64,000 bases of DNA from Sthenelais limicola (Eukaryota > Annelida > Polychaeta > Phyllodocida > Sigalionidae), in NCBI GenBank assembly GCA_942159475.1, contig OW804094.1:49844966-49908965 (forward strand), given 5' to 3'. Below the pieces are notes generated by a model. That model searched no databases, was not told the origin of the DNA, and was given only the letters and a program-made list of their open reading frames with translations. The translations under genes were made by a program, and so were the position numbers. Within the stretch, counting starts at the first letter, position 1. Each line of letters opens with the position of its first letter. Positions 43,325 through 54,645 of the stretch are shown here, one piece after another.

Positions 43325-43830
43325 GGGCGTGGCATTGTGGCAAACAACGATGTGAATGTTGTCTATGGCTTAAACAAACATCAGAAATCCAACATGGCCA
43401 ACTTTGTTACCCCATTACTAGCAAAATAACATGTAATTAAAATAATACCATCTACATCATTGAATGCACTAAATGTAAAGAATATTATGTAGGGGAAACC
43501 TCAAATTCTTTACGACTTAGATTACAGGGCCACCTACATGCCATTCGGCCAGAACAGAAAAAAAACAGGTGCTGCGTATTTCAATGATATATTCCATAGT
43601 GCAGCAGGGGAAAATAGGGTGATTTATCCAATAGAATAAATATTAGATCAAGGCTCAGACGACAAAAATACTATAAAAAAGACTACAAATTGAAGGCAAA
43701 TGGGTACAGGCACTCAACGCTGTTGAACCTAATGGAATGAATATAAAATTGCCAGAAATGGGAACTACTTCGTTTGTAACGCTATATAATGCAATATCCT
43801 CCACCAAAATCACTGAAATTGTTTAAAACA
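43325..43830 (+). pseudogene. Penelope-like element GIY-YIG endonuclease fragment
   Basis: Frame translation from 43336 gives a Cys-rich block (CGKQRCECC), then, after a stop, IYIIECTKCKEYYVGETSNS and RLQGHLHAIR. This is the GIY-YIG nuclease signature (YI…C..C…YVGET…R…H) as found in Penelope-like retroelements, where it cuts target DNA for priming. A one-base shift near 43570 and another near 43685 are needed to follow the reading into KWVQALNAVEPNGMN, which matches the family's C-terminal W..L..V.P.G.N block. The RT domain is absent. The piece is truncated and inactive. Confidence 0.7.
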
Positions 43831-44463
43831 CATACAAAAACCTGCAAACCTATATCGTAGACATTTTAGAAATGAGCTAGTCTAGTCCAAATATCAGTAA
43901 TATGTTAGCTCACCTAAACTCAGTTGAAGTTTATTAGGTTTGTAGCGTATTGTTGTTGTTGTAATAGTTTTATTTCAAGAGTCATTTTTACATTTTCATT
44001 ATTCTCGAAATAGGACAATCATTTCATAGCTTATTTCTAAGTACAATAACAATTTCCATCTGCGGATTCGCATTCCCAGATCTTCCAGGGCGTCCCTTGA
44101 ATCTCTGATCAGCTAACAAATATTTCTTATTCCTGATGTAGTTCTCATTTTTGTACTGTTTCCAAATCTATTACGATACGATCTATATTGTTTAACATAA
44201 AATCTCTTTATAAGAGAAAACGAACATTTAGAGATATCCCAATCACTCTCGAGATTATCCTTCAATCTGTACATTAGTACCTATTATCGTACATAACCTT
44301 TTTAAGATTTGATAAGATAAGATAGTACATGGACTTACATGCCAAAGTTAGCGTTTCCCTATATATATATATACTAATGATACTCTAAGTATCATTTACA
44401 ATCATCATTAATATCTCTGATACTTTACTCTGCTTCTTACTCTACTTTCCCTTAATTTACTAA
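43831..44463 (-). other. 3' flank of the LINE
   Basis: Likely 3' UTR of the minus-strand LINE, with TATC/GATA-rich words at 44305-44330 and a TA microsatellite at 44362-44373. The exact end was not found. Confidence 0.4.
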
Positions 44464-46751
44464 TCATACCGCACTAACAATGTTACCTCTCGGTTTCTCA
44501 CCTCTTCTTGACATAAAAAGTTTAAAATCTTCCTTCAATATACAAGATTTTCCCTCTTTTGGTAACCCATTCCACAGGATGGGTATTTGATAAAATAAAG
44601 ATTTTTTTACCATCTCAGTGTTTGGCTTTGGTATTTTCATCATTTTCCCATTGGATAGTGATCTAAGATTTATTTCTCTAGTGTCTATAAATTCATGTTT
44701 TAAGCTTAATCCATGGGCTAGTTCTAATAAATGATCCTCTCTTCGTTCCGCTAGAGAGTTTATACCTATTTCTTTTTGCAACTCTGATACACTATCTCTT
44801 TTATTCATTTTAAAAGCCATCCGTATAAAGGAATTTTGTACAGTTTGCAATTTAGCTAATAAGTTTTTGGGTGCTACCATATATATACAATCTCCATAAT
44901 CTATTATGGGCCTGACAGCTGCTTTATACAGAGTTAAAATATTCTTTGTGGTGAGAGCCCCCTGTATTTTCATTATGGCTCTTAAACTTTTCGTGATTTG
45001 TAATATTTTTTGTTGTAAATGTTCTTTCAAATTCAACCTGGTATCAATTTTTAAACCTAGATAAGTATAAGTGTTACAATAATCCATGATGGTATCACCC
45101 AGTTTAAACATGAATCTGGTTTTATCCATATCTTTTTTCTTAGGTAGTATCTCCATTATATTGCTCTTATCTATATTTATTGATATTTTATTTTTTCTAC
45201 ACCACATATCGACTTTCTGTAAATCTTGCTGAAGGTGTACATCAACCTCTTGAGATGAATTACATGATAAATAAAGTACAGTATCGTCTGCAAAATGTTG
45301 AACATTTGCTTTTGTTATTACAGACTCTAGATCATTAATGTAAATTAAGAAGAGTAATGGTCCCAGACCAGTTCCCTGAGGAACTCCACATGTTACCTTT
45401 TTAGACTGGATATTTCATTATTTAATATAACGCATTGATATCTATTTGCCAAGTACTTCACAAACCATGCTATCACACTATCATGTACGTTATAAGTCCT
45501 CAATTTTTTAATAAGAATCCCATGGTCAACAGTATCAAAGGCTTTTTTGAAATCCAAAAAAGCCAATTTAGTGATACATTTTTCGTTAATATTCTTATAA
45601 ATATGGTGGAAAAGTCTATGATGTGCTTGATTAATTGATAGGTTCGATCTGAAACCATATTGGTGTTTAAATAGAAGATCATTTTCTTCTAAATAGTTAT
45701 ATAACTGACCGTGAATAGCTTTCTCCAAAATCTTAGCAGGCATTTTAATCACACTAATTGGTCTATAATTAGATGGATTATTTTTTGGACCTGTTTTGTA
45801 TAATGGGGTAATTGAAGCTTCTTTAAAATCTTTAGGAATGTCACCATTTATAATGGTTAGATTACACAGATATGTAAATTGCCTTGCTAGGGCCAATAAG
45901 CATGGTTTTAGCACCTTTGTAGGTAAAAAAGGTATTCCTGATGCCTTAAAATCACTTGACTTTTTAATTAACTTTACAATTTGATCAATACTAAACTCTT
46001 CAAACATAAATCCTTCATTAGAAATTCTGTCTGGTACTTGGAATGAAGCTAGTTCTATATCAGTAAGGGGTTTTATTTTCTTTGCTAGGGAGTTCCCAAT
46101 ATTGGCGAAGAAAACATTTTGGATTTCTGCTGCTTCTTTTCCAGTTTGTTGGTTACCTCTTTCATCAATGAGACTAATTTTTTGTTCTGTTTTCATTTTT
46201 TCAGGTGTAATAAAAGGCTTTATAGTGTCCCAAAAGTGTTTACAATCTCTTGGGTCCTTAATTAATTCCTCCCTTATATGGTCATTCTTCAGTTTTCTCA
46301 ACTTAGAATTCATTTTATTTCTTATTATTTTAGCTTCATTCCAGTCCTCACATAGCTTACTTCTCCTCGCTTTTTTAAATGCATCATCTCTTTCTTTAGA
46401 TAGTTTTTTTAATTTGTATGTATACCAAGGAGGTCTCTCTCTAATGTTTGTAAAAGTTTTTATTGGACACATTTTGTCCAAATAATGCGTTATTCTATCT
46501 TGGATCAAATGCCAGCACACATTAACATCTCTCGATTGGTAAAAAGTGTTCCAATCTTCGTCCCTTAAGATATCCAGTAATATTTTTATATCCAATGTTT
46601 TCCATTGTCTTGCTGTACAGTTTTTCCTTACATAGCTATTTCTTTCTTTTTTACAACAAATATTGGAAAGTGATCACTACTGTTATTATTTAGCGTACCT
46701 GAGGATCTGATATAGTTAACATTTGTAAATATTTGGTCGATTACTGATGAT
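44464..46751 (-). pseudogene. LINE ORF2: endonuclease C-terminus and reverse transcriptase
   Basis: From the insertion site the frame reads SSVIDQIFTNVNYIR and SSDHFPIF, the last APE-endonuclease blocks. It then shifts by one base near an A run at about 46650. The 400-codon frame 46595-45393 holds the RT fingers: ITPLYKTGPKN, NYRPISV, HQYGFR and AFLDFKKAFDTVDH. A second one-base shift near 45400 leads to the CGVPQGTGLGP block, the FADD active site (45283-45294) and thumb sequence ending with ILWNGLPKEG and a stop at 44464. The enzyme would prime cDNA at a nicked target. At least two frameshifts plus the upstream insertion make it inactive. Confidence 0.85.
46747..46751 (+). other. target-site duplication ATGAT, left
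   Basis: Matches 49647-49651. Removing one copy with the insert rejoins the endonuclease frame exactly. Confidence 0.8.
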
Positions 46752-47063
46752 CCCGTTGTGCATTGGAAAATCCGCCAGTGCATGCAAAAGTGCATCTGAC
46801 CAGTCACAAAAGTGCAACCCTCTCAAAAAAGCAGTTTTGCACCTGGTTTTGAACCTGATGCAATGTGGATCATCAGATGCACTCCAAAAATGCGTATCAA
46901 ATTAATGTATATAAATCGGGTATCAATGCACTAGTTACATGAGGTACATGAAATATTGAAGATCTAACATAAGACAATTCATGACATATTATGGTAGTGA
47001 AAACGGTTCCTTTTTCGAGTATACCAATATATTTAGCATAAAATCAAACATGGTTTTATCATA

Positions 47064-47231
47064 TGTGATGTGTTCCAGGAAAATGAGCCACAGGTTCCAA
47101 AAATTATATTTTTCAAAGTGTTTTCTTCACAAGATCTCTTCATCGAAATGTGTTCTAGAGGTTTTAACATTTATTTTTCAAAAACTTTTTTTTTCAAGAA
47201 TAAAAATATCAAACATGTAATATAGAAATAC
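47064..47231 (-). mobile_element. M1 MITE fragment inside T2
   Basis: TGTGATGTGTTCCAGG start, and body to AATATAGAAATACTAA. It lies directly before the second T2 left end. Confidence 0.75.
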
Positions 47232-47235
47232 TAAT

Positions 47236-47325
47236 CCCGATGTGCATTGGAAAATCCACCAGTGCATGTAAAAGTGTCACTGACCAGTCACAAAAGTGCA
47301 ATCCTCTCAAAAAAGCACTCCAAAA
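47236..47325 (+). repeat. second copy of the T2 left end
   Basis: CCCGATGTGCATTGGAAAAT and the following ~75 bp match 46752-46840. Confidence 0.85.
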
Positions 47326-48126
47326 AGATGTATATAGTATAAGATAGTATAAGATGTATATATTCTAAGTCTAAACTGTAACTATCAATGATAAGACAAC
47401 TAGTTCAATTCCATAGTGGTTCTGTTCTTTTATTGGGACTAGCCCCTATATATATCATATAGAATTATCATGGATCATGCGCACAGATGAAGAGATGGAG
47501 TCCAGTTTACAATACATTCCTGAGTATGCATAGGCCCTCCCCCTATCTGTATATATTCTAAACATTCATGGTGAACACAGCGTTTTTTTCAATGTAACTG
47601 TTAAAGCCCTATAAAGAATAAAATACTTATACTTATATAGGCCTCTACCTAAATGACCTGTTTATTTGTATGAATAGTGATGAATGAAGGAATAACTTTT
47701 ACTAAGTAATTCCCTCCCTCTCCCTCACATAGCAATAACAATGAAAGTGCTTCACTGAGTGCATTATAACTGTGTCTTTTACACCTGGTCAGTAGCACAT
47801 CGTTGGGAGCATCAGAACCACATTTATATGTAGGGTCCATGGAGCATATTATATTTATTTCAGAATCTCATATATTCATCTGTATAATCTAAACATTCTT
47901 ACCACTTCTATAACAAATAATACTTCAAACCAAATCCGCACCCACAACTACCATAAAATTCTACAACACAATGAAGCTACAACAGCCCATAATACCTGCC
48001 ACTGCTCACTCACCTGCATGGCATTCACACCTAATGTCGCACATATCTGCCAGTCTCTAAACCCTCACACTCATTCATAGAAACCCCTCTCCACTAAACT
48101 AAACGATGTAATGCTACCTCCATATT

Positions 48127-48318
48127 ATGAATATGAAAAAATGAGTCACAAGGGGAACATTTTTTTTTAAAAAGTGCTATTCTTGCAAGATTCATTTATT
48201 AAGATGTTCTGATCTTTGGAGGCTTCATCACTATTAATGATATGAATCGATGTACCACATTTCAGGAAATTGTATTAAATATATCTTTGCATATTCAAAG
48301 CTTTTCGTATGAAGATCT
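48127..48318 (-). mobile_element. M1 MITE fragment
   Basis: AATGAGTCACAAG near the start, then the reverse-orientation body to TTTCGTATGAAG. Nested in T2. Confidence 0.65.
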
Positions 48319-48449
48319 CTGAGGAAAGAGGAAATAAATATATCTACATTATTTCATGCATTCAATAACCGATTCAGACTTAATTAACAGTTTCATAAAG
48401 ACCCTCGTAAATAAATAGTAACATAATTAATTCCTTTCAACAATTTTAG

Positions 48450-48736
48450 ATTTAAAAAATGGATTTTGATATAGCAATATTTTTAAAAAGATGAGAGTAA
48501 GCGGAGTTTAATGATAATAGGTATTATTATGTCTGATATATTTATGTTTGAAAAAAAACAATAAAAACAATAATATATTTAATAAACAGTCTTGAAATTT
48601 GGTACATTAATTCATACGACAACATCAATCACACTCCCGGAAAATGAAAACATTCCAACAGATAGATCTTGTGACTAAATCCCTTCATAAAATATCAAGT
48701 TTGCAACTTGTGACTCAGTTTCCTGGAACACATCAC
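48450..48736 (+). mobile_element. M1 MITE, 5'-truncated
   Basis: GGATTTTGATATAGCAATAT through to terminus TTTCCTGGAACACATCACA. Nested in T2. Confidence 0.8.
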
Positions 48737-48892
48737 ATAAAAGGATTGTATTGCTTCATATAGATAGGGCGGGTTGTGAATTGATGATTGTTGTTATGCA
48801 AACATTAAAACAATATCCTATTTGCGTCCCTTAATTATGAATTGACCTTAATACTGCCAATCATTCTAAATGGTGCATCTTGCCAGATTTAC

Positions 48893-49235
48893 TATTATGC
48901 CAGTTATTGTCACCAGGCGGCGGTACTGATCTCACCAGGTGGTGCAGGTGGTAACTGATGTGCATTTACAATTGTTTTTACAATGAAAGTGCCGCTTATA
49001 CATTTATATGGAATTTATACCTGTATAGATATTCCAAATCAATTACATAGAATGTTATAAGTGATAATACTTTGATAGTTTATTTGTGTTATTGAGTTGT
49101 TTGATGTGGAAAAATGTTTTGGTCAAAACACCCCTAGTCATTGCATACTTCATTAGCTGATATAGACTGGGCCACCCTGATCTTAGATACAACCTGGATA
49201 ACCCCTCTAGGAATGCTGCTCAGTAATGTGGCTGT
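48893..49235 (-). repeat. R2 dispersed repeat, copy 2
   Basis: Reverse-complement match to 6478-6795. Nested in T2. Confidence 0.7.
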
Positions 49236-49651
49236 CTGAGAGGATGGAAATATTGATGTAATAATCGATGTATTACCATGCAAAGGTATGAAAACATACC
49301 TTGATATATATTCTCTGAATTATATTGGGGAATTTGTTTTTTGTGAAGATTCATCAGCTTTAATTCTATGGGTTGAAACTGCTCTCGCTGAGTGCATCAG
49401 AATTGATTTTTGTAACCTGGTCAGTAGTGTATCTTTGAGAGCTTCAGAACTGAATCTTATAACCTGGTAAAAAGTGCATTTTTGAGTGCATGAGAACTGC
49501 ATTTATAAATCGGGTCCATAGAGCATTATAAAATCAAGTTTGAGCCTCACAATCGTTTACGATTTCCACTAGTAAAGCACCAGGTCAGAATCAGGTGTAA
49601 ATGTCCAGGTAAAAATCATGTTAGACCTGCGCTATTGCACATCGGGATGAT

Positions 49652-50256
49652 CGTTTGCTGACTCTCGTCGGTATATTTATAACCGGTGTCAGTCCAAATT
49701 GTTTTACAATATCTAGTTTTCCTGTATCCTGGTCAATATTGAAATCACCCACCAAATATATATCTTTAGAGAGTGGTACTCTGTTAAGAATATCTGTTAA
49801 ACTATTAAGACTCTCTTTTAAATTGGACTGGGGAGGTCTATATGCATTTATTAATACTATAGTTTTTGCTTCACCTTTCTTACACTCAATTATCTGCGCC
49901 TCCAGTTGGGCATCCGATATATTCAGATTTCTGTGTATTGAGTCATTTATAGTATAATCATTATGTATATAAGTTATAAGTCCTCCTCCTCTTTTCTTTA
50001 TTTTTCTGTCTAACCTGTTAGTCTGATAGTCTTTAATATATATTTGGTTATCACTTATATTACCATGTAGCCACGATTCTTGGATTGCAAGAATGTCTAC
50101 TTTTGTATTATTCATAAATGATTCGACTTGTAATTTTTTCGGTGGGAGACTTCGAATATTCCACGATACCAATTTAAAACCTTTTGTATCAGCTAAAACC
50201 TCCTCAGGAGCATCAAGATCACATTTTCTAGCAATATTACCCTTTTTCATCGACAT
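49652..50256 (-). pseudogene. LINE ORF2: APE-type endonuclease N-terminal part
   Basis: The frame starts at the ATG at 50256. It shows the endonuclease signatures LVSWNIRSL (Asn33), ILAIQESW (Glu60), YRPP and VGDFNID, ending PTRVSKRSS at the insertion site. The enzyme nicks target DNA to prime reverse transcription. Only about 10 codons past the junction come from T2 before a stop at 49621. The remaining endonuclease blocks lie at 46750-46660, on the far side of T2. Confidence 0.85.
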
Positions 50257-51318
50257 TTGACTTCACAAAAATAATCCAGCCAAATTGCTGAAAGTTTGCT
50301 CTATACCTAAATAACATATCATTAGGTTTTAACCCAACACTGATGAGAAACATTTTTACAACAATATAACAACAATGTGTTACCTCCAATATCGTCATTA
50401 CTGCGGATTGGTAACACGTCATCATTTTAAGGCTTACTCTTGACTATATACGTATTGCCTTAAATGTATTGGTTATACTATATTAAAGCAACCAAAGGTT
50501 TTCTCTTTACTTCTACTCAAAGGCTTTCTTTTGCATTTACTTTCAGAGGGTAGAAAAGCAACAAATCAATTATTTATTTATTAGCTATTAGCTAGTAAGT
50601 TAGTGAGCATTCCTAGAAACACTATAGGTAATAATGATTTGTTTCTTTCTGACCTCTATCGTTCTTCGTCTCATTTTTTTCATCAATACTCTTATACCCT
50701 TATGTACGTTTTAATATCGCGATCAAGTAGACAAGTGAATCTGTCCTATATAAAGATATCTCGATCAGTACAAAATATTTCAAATAAATATAATATATAT
50801 TGAAATATATCTTGTGACTATCCCCTTTAATTATTTTCTATCGGTGTAACATTTTAAAACCAACCACAATACTAACATTTTCTTTTTTAGACGATTTGTT
50901 ATTATACATTGATGCGTAATTATTTTACTATTTTAATAGTAATTTTTCATCATCTTTATCTCACAACCTACTCACTCAACCTATTATTATTACAACCTAT
51001 TAATGGATCGTAATACCAGTCTATTTGTTTTGTGGGTTGTTTCTTTGCAAGTGTCTATTTCTATTTCTATTTCTTTTTCTTCTTCTCTGTCTTCTTGCCT
51101 AAGTGTTCATTATTTTGTCCATATTCAGATTTCTGATTATTGAGATTAGTTCTTAATTTTCTAAGGATATTTTAAATCTTACCTTCAAACCTAGCACCCT
51201 TGCAATAGATGAGTATTCCGAAAAACGCTTTACTATGCTCAGGGCTAGATTTGAGGCCCCAATATTTTCAGTCATGTTTTTATTTATAGATGAGTGATTT
51301 CTATTCCTTTCTTTTTCT
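50257..51318 (-). other. inter-ORF or decayed LINE sequence
   Basis: Between ORF1 and ORF2 of the LINE. AT-rich; a coding stretch was not followed through it. 50830-51180 is T-rich. Confidence 0.35.
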
Positions 51319-51970
51319 TCACTGTTGAATGGCTTTGTTGTAGGCTGATGTTAAAACATTCGTGGCTCGCTGTTTGAGTCGATCTGTCCAATGACAGCCA
51401 TCCTCAGCGAGTTGTAAATAAAAGTTGTTTTTTTTGGGTTCACCAGTTATTTTTTCTTTTAGGCTTGTTACGATGGATCATCTCTCCGACATAGGGGGTA
51501 GGGACATCTTGGATCCTGTTCTGGTCTTTTATGTACCTGTTCATAGCAACTATTGACTGGTTTAAATGCTTTTGCGTATCACTGTTGTATGATATGAAAT
51601 CATCTTGAACTCTAGCAAGAGTGGCGAGGAAAAGATTGTACTTGTTCAAGTCTAAGCCCATAATCGTTGAGAAGATCACAATGGGTTTTTCTTGTTCAAT
51701 GGGTACCATACCTTTCAGATCTGCCACTATGGTAGGGATGATGGGAATAAATTCTTCTTCCAATAAAGCTATAGACTCATGTTTGATCGATATTTGTCTC
51801 CTACTGCACAAAACAATGCAGAACTGCCAGCTGATTGTGCAGTCTCGCAATTTGTGAAAAGAAACCCTCAAAATAGGTTCTTCCATGAAATAAAAAGTAT
51901 TTTATTTCAACATCCCCAGAGAAATAATGAGTTAGAATCTGTTGCCAGTGCAAACATGTACTAATACATC
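51319..51970 (-). pseudogene. LINE ORF1: SGNH-hydrolase (esterase) domain, frameshifted
   Basis: Three frames tile one domain. From about 51965 the minus strand reads HYFSGDVEIKYFLFHGR and RLHNQLAVLHCFVQ, reaching a decayed G-T-N-D block near 51795. A shift then leads to the frame 51790-51440 with IVIFSTIMGLDLNKYN and a helical stretch. Another shift, near an A run at about 51430, leads to DGCHWTDRLKQRA (51388-51402 and on), the catalytic Asp-x-x-His box, with stop TGA at 51321-51319. SGNH esterase ORF1 proteins are known from CR1/L2-group LINEs; their role is unsettled. The nucleophile Ser block is not seen. Confidence 0.65.
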
Positions 51971-52199
51971 GTATATATTACAGGTCTCGGAATATTCAAA
52001 TCATCAAATACATGCATGTACTTCTCTGCATTTGTACAATTTGATATAGATTCTTTGCCCATCAAATTTGTATATGATTATGGAGGAAGTATTTCCCTAA
52101 TACTATCTTTCACCTAACTTGATTGATCACTGAGGATGTAATATTTGTCATGAAATAGTTCATTAATGTATATAGAGTACTTTCTAGTTAATAAAGTAA
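51971..52199. other. non-coding stretch
   Basis: Nothing recognised. Confidence 0.35.
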
Positions 52200-52470
52200 A
52201 TACAAGAGTGAATTGTGGATCCTGCTAATTAGTACCGCACTAACTAACAAACATATCCCAAACTCAGGTTCTTGGTCCTTGCCAGCAATCATCCTTTATT
52301 ACCAAACACCAACATAGCTCGGGAGGCAAGTACTACAGAGGGAGTTTTGAAGCCTGCCTACCCCTGGCCACAGAGGGCCAGTACATAAAACATAAACAAT
52401 ACACATGGGTGGTGTCACAATAATAGCTTACAGGTTAACACAGAATACATACACAACATGAGTATACAAT
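52200..52470 (-). repeat. possible solo LTR on the minus strand
   Basis: The minus sense has a GC-moderate body, AATAAA (52300-52295) and a short U5-like tail to about 52210. No partner copy or target duplication is seen. Confidence 0.25.
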
Positions 52471-52630
52471 ACAGATAATACTTATACAAATATAAGCTGC
52501 AGTGCATAAGAAGGACATCTGGTGGTCCATATAGGAGTATACATAAAGCACTGTACTGGAAACCCCTGGTGGACTGTAACTCATACCCAATGTAGCTGTA
52601 TAGAGTATCTGTGATACCCACAGTACTACC

Positions 52631-53430
52631 ATAGGAGATTTGCATGTGCATGTATGTTATAGTGCATCCTAGGATGGATTCTGATGAAATCTGACATACA
52701 AATATTTGGCAACATTTTTATTGAAAATAGGGCATTTTTCATATTGACAGCAGCGCCATACAGAGAGCAGCGGAAACGACCCAAACTATGAGCTAGGCGG
52801 GCAGGCTCACAGAAGCCTTATGTATTAACCATAGGCTTCTAACTTTCTCCTTTTTCTCCCAGAATTTGAGCCATTGTATAATACTGTCAGCTATCCAATA
52901 TTATTAAATAACATGTTAAGATTGGTCATGCTTAATAAGAGGACATTTTATCTTCTAGATTTTAGTATATGGCAACTTTCATAACAGTGTATCAACAAAA
53001 ACAAATAACCATAGGCCTACGGGCTGCAGGGGGTCAGCGGCCCTGTGGTCAGAGGCACACACACACCCCTGCACGTCCAGCGGGAGAGCGCGTGGAGGGA
53101 GCACGGTTTGGCCTGCATAGCCAGGTGGGTCAGCTGGACTGGGCATGCGCACAGTGGTAAAACTTAATCCCACAATCACTGGTACGCACTGGGGCCGGAA
53201 TTTGTAAAGTCGGCTATTGCAAGAATGTTTTCACCAATATCATGTATAAATGATCTATGAAAACCAAATGCATCGTGAGAAAGATGCAGACTTGTTTTAT
53301 AGAAACATGGAAAATTGATAAATACACCATGCTGAACATGACATGTTTTCTATATAAGTTAGACTGTATCAATAGTCCATAATCCCATGCGAATCTAGAT
53401 TCAAAATGGCAGCTATGCAAATCCCCTATT
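52631..53430 (-). mobile_element. M2 MITE, copy 2, interrupted by about 485 bp
   Basis: The outer parts 52631-52729 and 53215-53430 match 33273-32930 in reverse, including the ATAGGRGATTTGCAT ends. The middle 52730-53214 is unrelated, GC-richer (GCGGCCCTGTGG region) and without inverted ends that I could define. Confidence 0.7.
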
Positions 53431-53488
53431 AGACTGACGTGTCCATGTCTCATCAGGCCCTCTTGTTTTCATTTTTGTCATATTATGA

Positions 53489-53653
53489 TAGGATGTAACG
53501 ATGTTGGTTTCTGACTTACTGTATACGTTGCCCACAAGTTATTTTCGACCAGGGATGTCACGAGAAGCCACAGGCTTCAAGTGACATCCCTGGTAAAAAA
53601 TAATGAGTGGGCATCGTATACAGTAAGTCAGAAACTAACCGAGTTACATCCTA
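53489..53653. repeat. foldback element, 165 bp
   Basis: Imperfect arms of about 70 bp (TAGGATGTAAC outermost, CCAGGGATGTCAC near the centre) surround a ~20-base loop. Arms include CTGACTTACTGTATAC and its complement. Confidence 0.85.
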
Positions 53654-54253
53654 TTTTTATACCACGATCTCATGTTGTAAAATAAATGAAGTCCTTTCAC
53701 ACGAAGGGAAGGCCTCTCGCCTCAAACCACAAAGTGCAATTATAACTCCATTAAGACCGCAAAATGTCACTATTTTGTCATTAAGACGACCAGTCACTGG
53801 CACCAAGTAGCGAAGTAGGCGTCCAATCCCTGACAGACAATTCCTATCTGATCTGAGGGTTTTGGCCTAGACTGTATGGAACATGCCATGCTAACATGCC
53901 CATGTGTGGAACATGTAGTAGGAGTACCACAGCACTACGCAAGGCATTATGCTTATCGGCATTAAGCCAAACATCAATCCATAGTTCTACCGGTTTATCT
54001 TGCCTGCACCCTCTCATTCCCACCTGAGGGGCCAAGCCAGGTGTTAAGACTCCTCCAGTACAGCCGGGAGGTGTGGTAGGAGATTATAGGTGTCCTCCAG
54101 TACATGTTTAAATATAATACAGAGGGGGTAGATAGAGGTGTGTGGCGGTGTTGTGGTGGTAGATGTATGCCAACTAGACTGCCAGATTCACGGAACTGCT
54201 TGGCAATGAGTTACTGTTGACTTTCATAGTAACGAGGGTAAAAGTTCAATAAT
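53654..54253. other. non-coding stretch
   Basis: GC content is somewhat raised at 53880-54200. A 63-codon minus-strand ORF (53844-54035) has no motif. Confidence 0.4.
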
Positions 54254-54645
54254 ATGTGACGTGTTACAGGGAAATGAGTCACAAGTCGCATAATCGATAT
54301 CTTTCAAAGCACTTTATTTCTAAGTTCTCTTTGCCGAAACTTTCTCATTCTTTTTGTTTCTTATGCTCCACTTCATATGAATACCAAATATAATGTGCCA
54401 AATTTCAAGATAGTAGTAAAATATATTCACAAATTTCTAAGCTCATTCTATTCATTTAGACCAATTTGTCATGTTTTCCCCCTTAATTGTACCTGTTATG
54501 ATACTACTGACAAATAAAAGATTTTTCAATTCAATTCAATTCAATTGTATTTAGCTACTTCACTAGTAATCCTCCACTCAAATAAAATGATATCTCAAAA
54601 TCCATTCTTCGCGACTTGTGACTCATTTCCCTGAAACACATCACA
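54254..54645 (-). mobile_element. M1 MITE, both ends present, with a small retroposed insert
   Basis: TGTGACGTGTTACAGG start and CCCTGAAACACATCACA end. About 84 bp at 54464-54547 are foreign: AATAAA (54513-54518) followed by four TTCAA-type units, like a LINE/SINE 3' end. Confidence 0.8.

Larger units (their letters stand above)
46752..49646. mobile_element. non-autonomous TIR element T2 (2895 bp) inserted in LINE ORF2
   Basis: It begins CCCGTTGTGCATTGG and ends with the complement of CCCGATGTGCAATAGCG, flanked by ATGAT on both sides. There is no transposase. The interior is itself composite: a second left-end copy at 47236, an M1 fragment at 47064, two M1 pieces (48127-48318 and 48450-48736), an R2 repeat copy, and two copies of a right-end-like segment (47740-47850 and 49365-49535). 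The superfamily is not recognised; 5-bp duplications occur in several. Confidence 0.75.
44200..52000 (-). mobile_element. CR1/L2-superfamily LINE, disrupted, containing a 2.9-kb nested element
   Basis: On the minus strand the order is SGNH-hydrolase ORF1 (about 51965-51319), an APE-type endonuclease and an RT, as in CR1/L2-group non-LTR elements. ORF2 is split by the 46752-49646 insertion and carries frameshifts near 46650 and 45400. Ends are approximate. The clade assignment rests on the ORF1 esterase and RT motifs and was not tested by phylogeny. Confidence 0.75.

Noticed and set aside
45435..46485. Plus-strand ORFs inside the LINE
   Set aside because: Antisense shadows of the RT frame.
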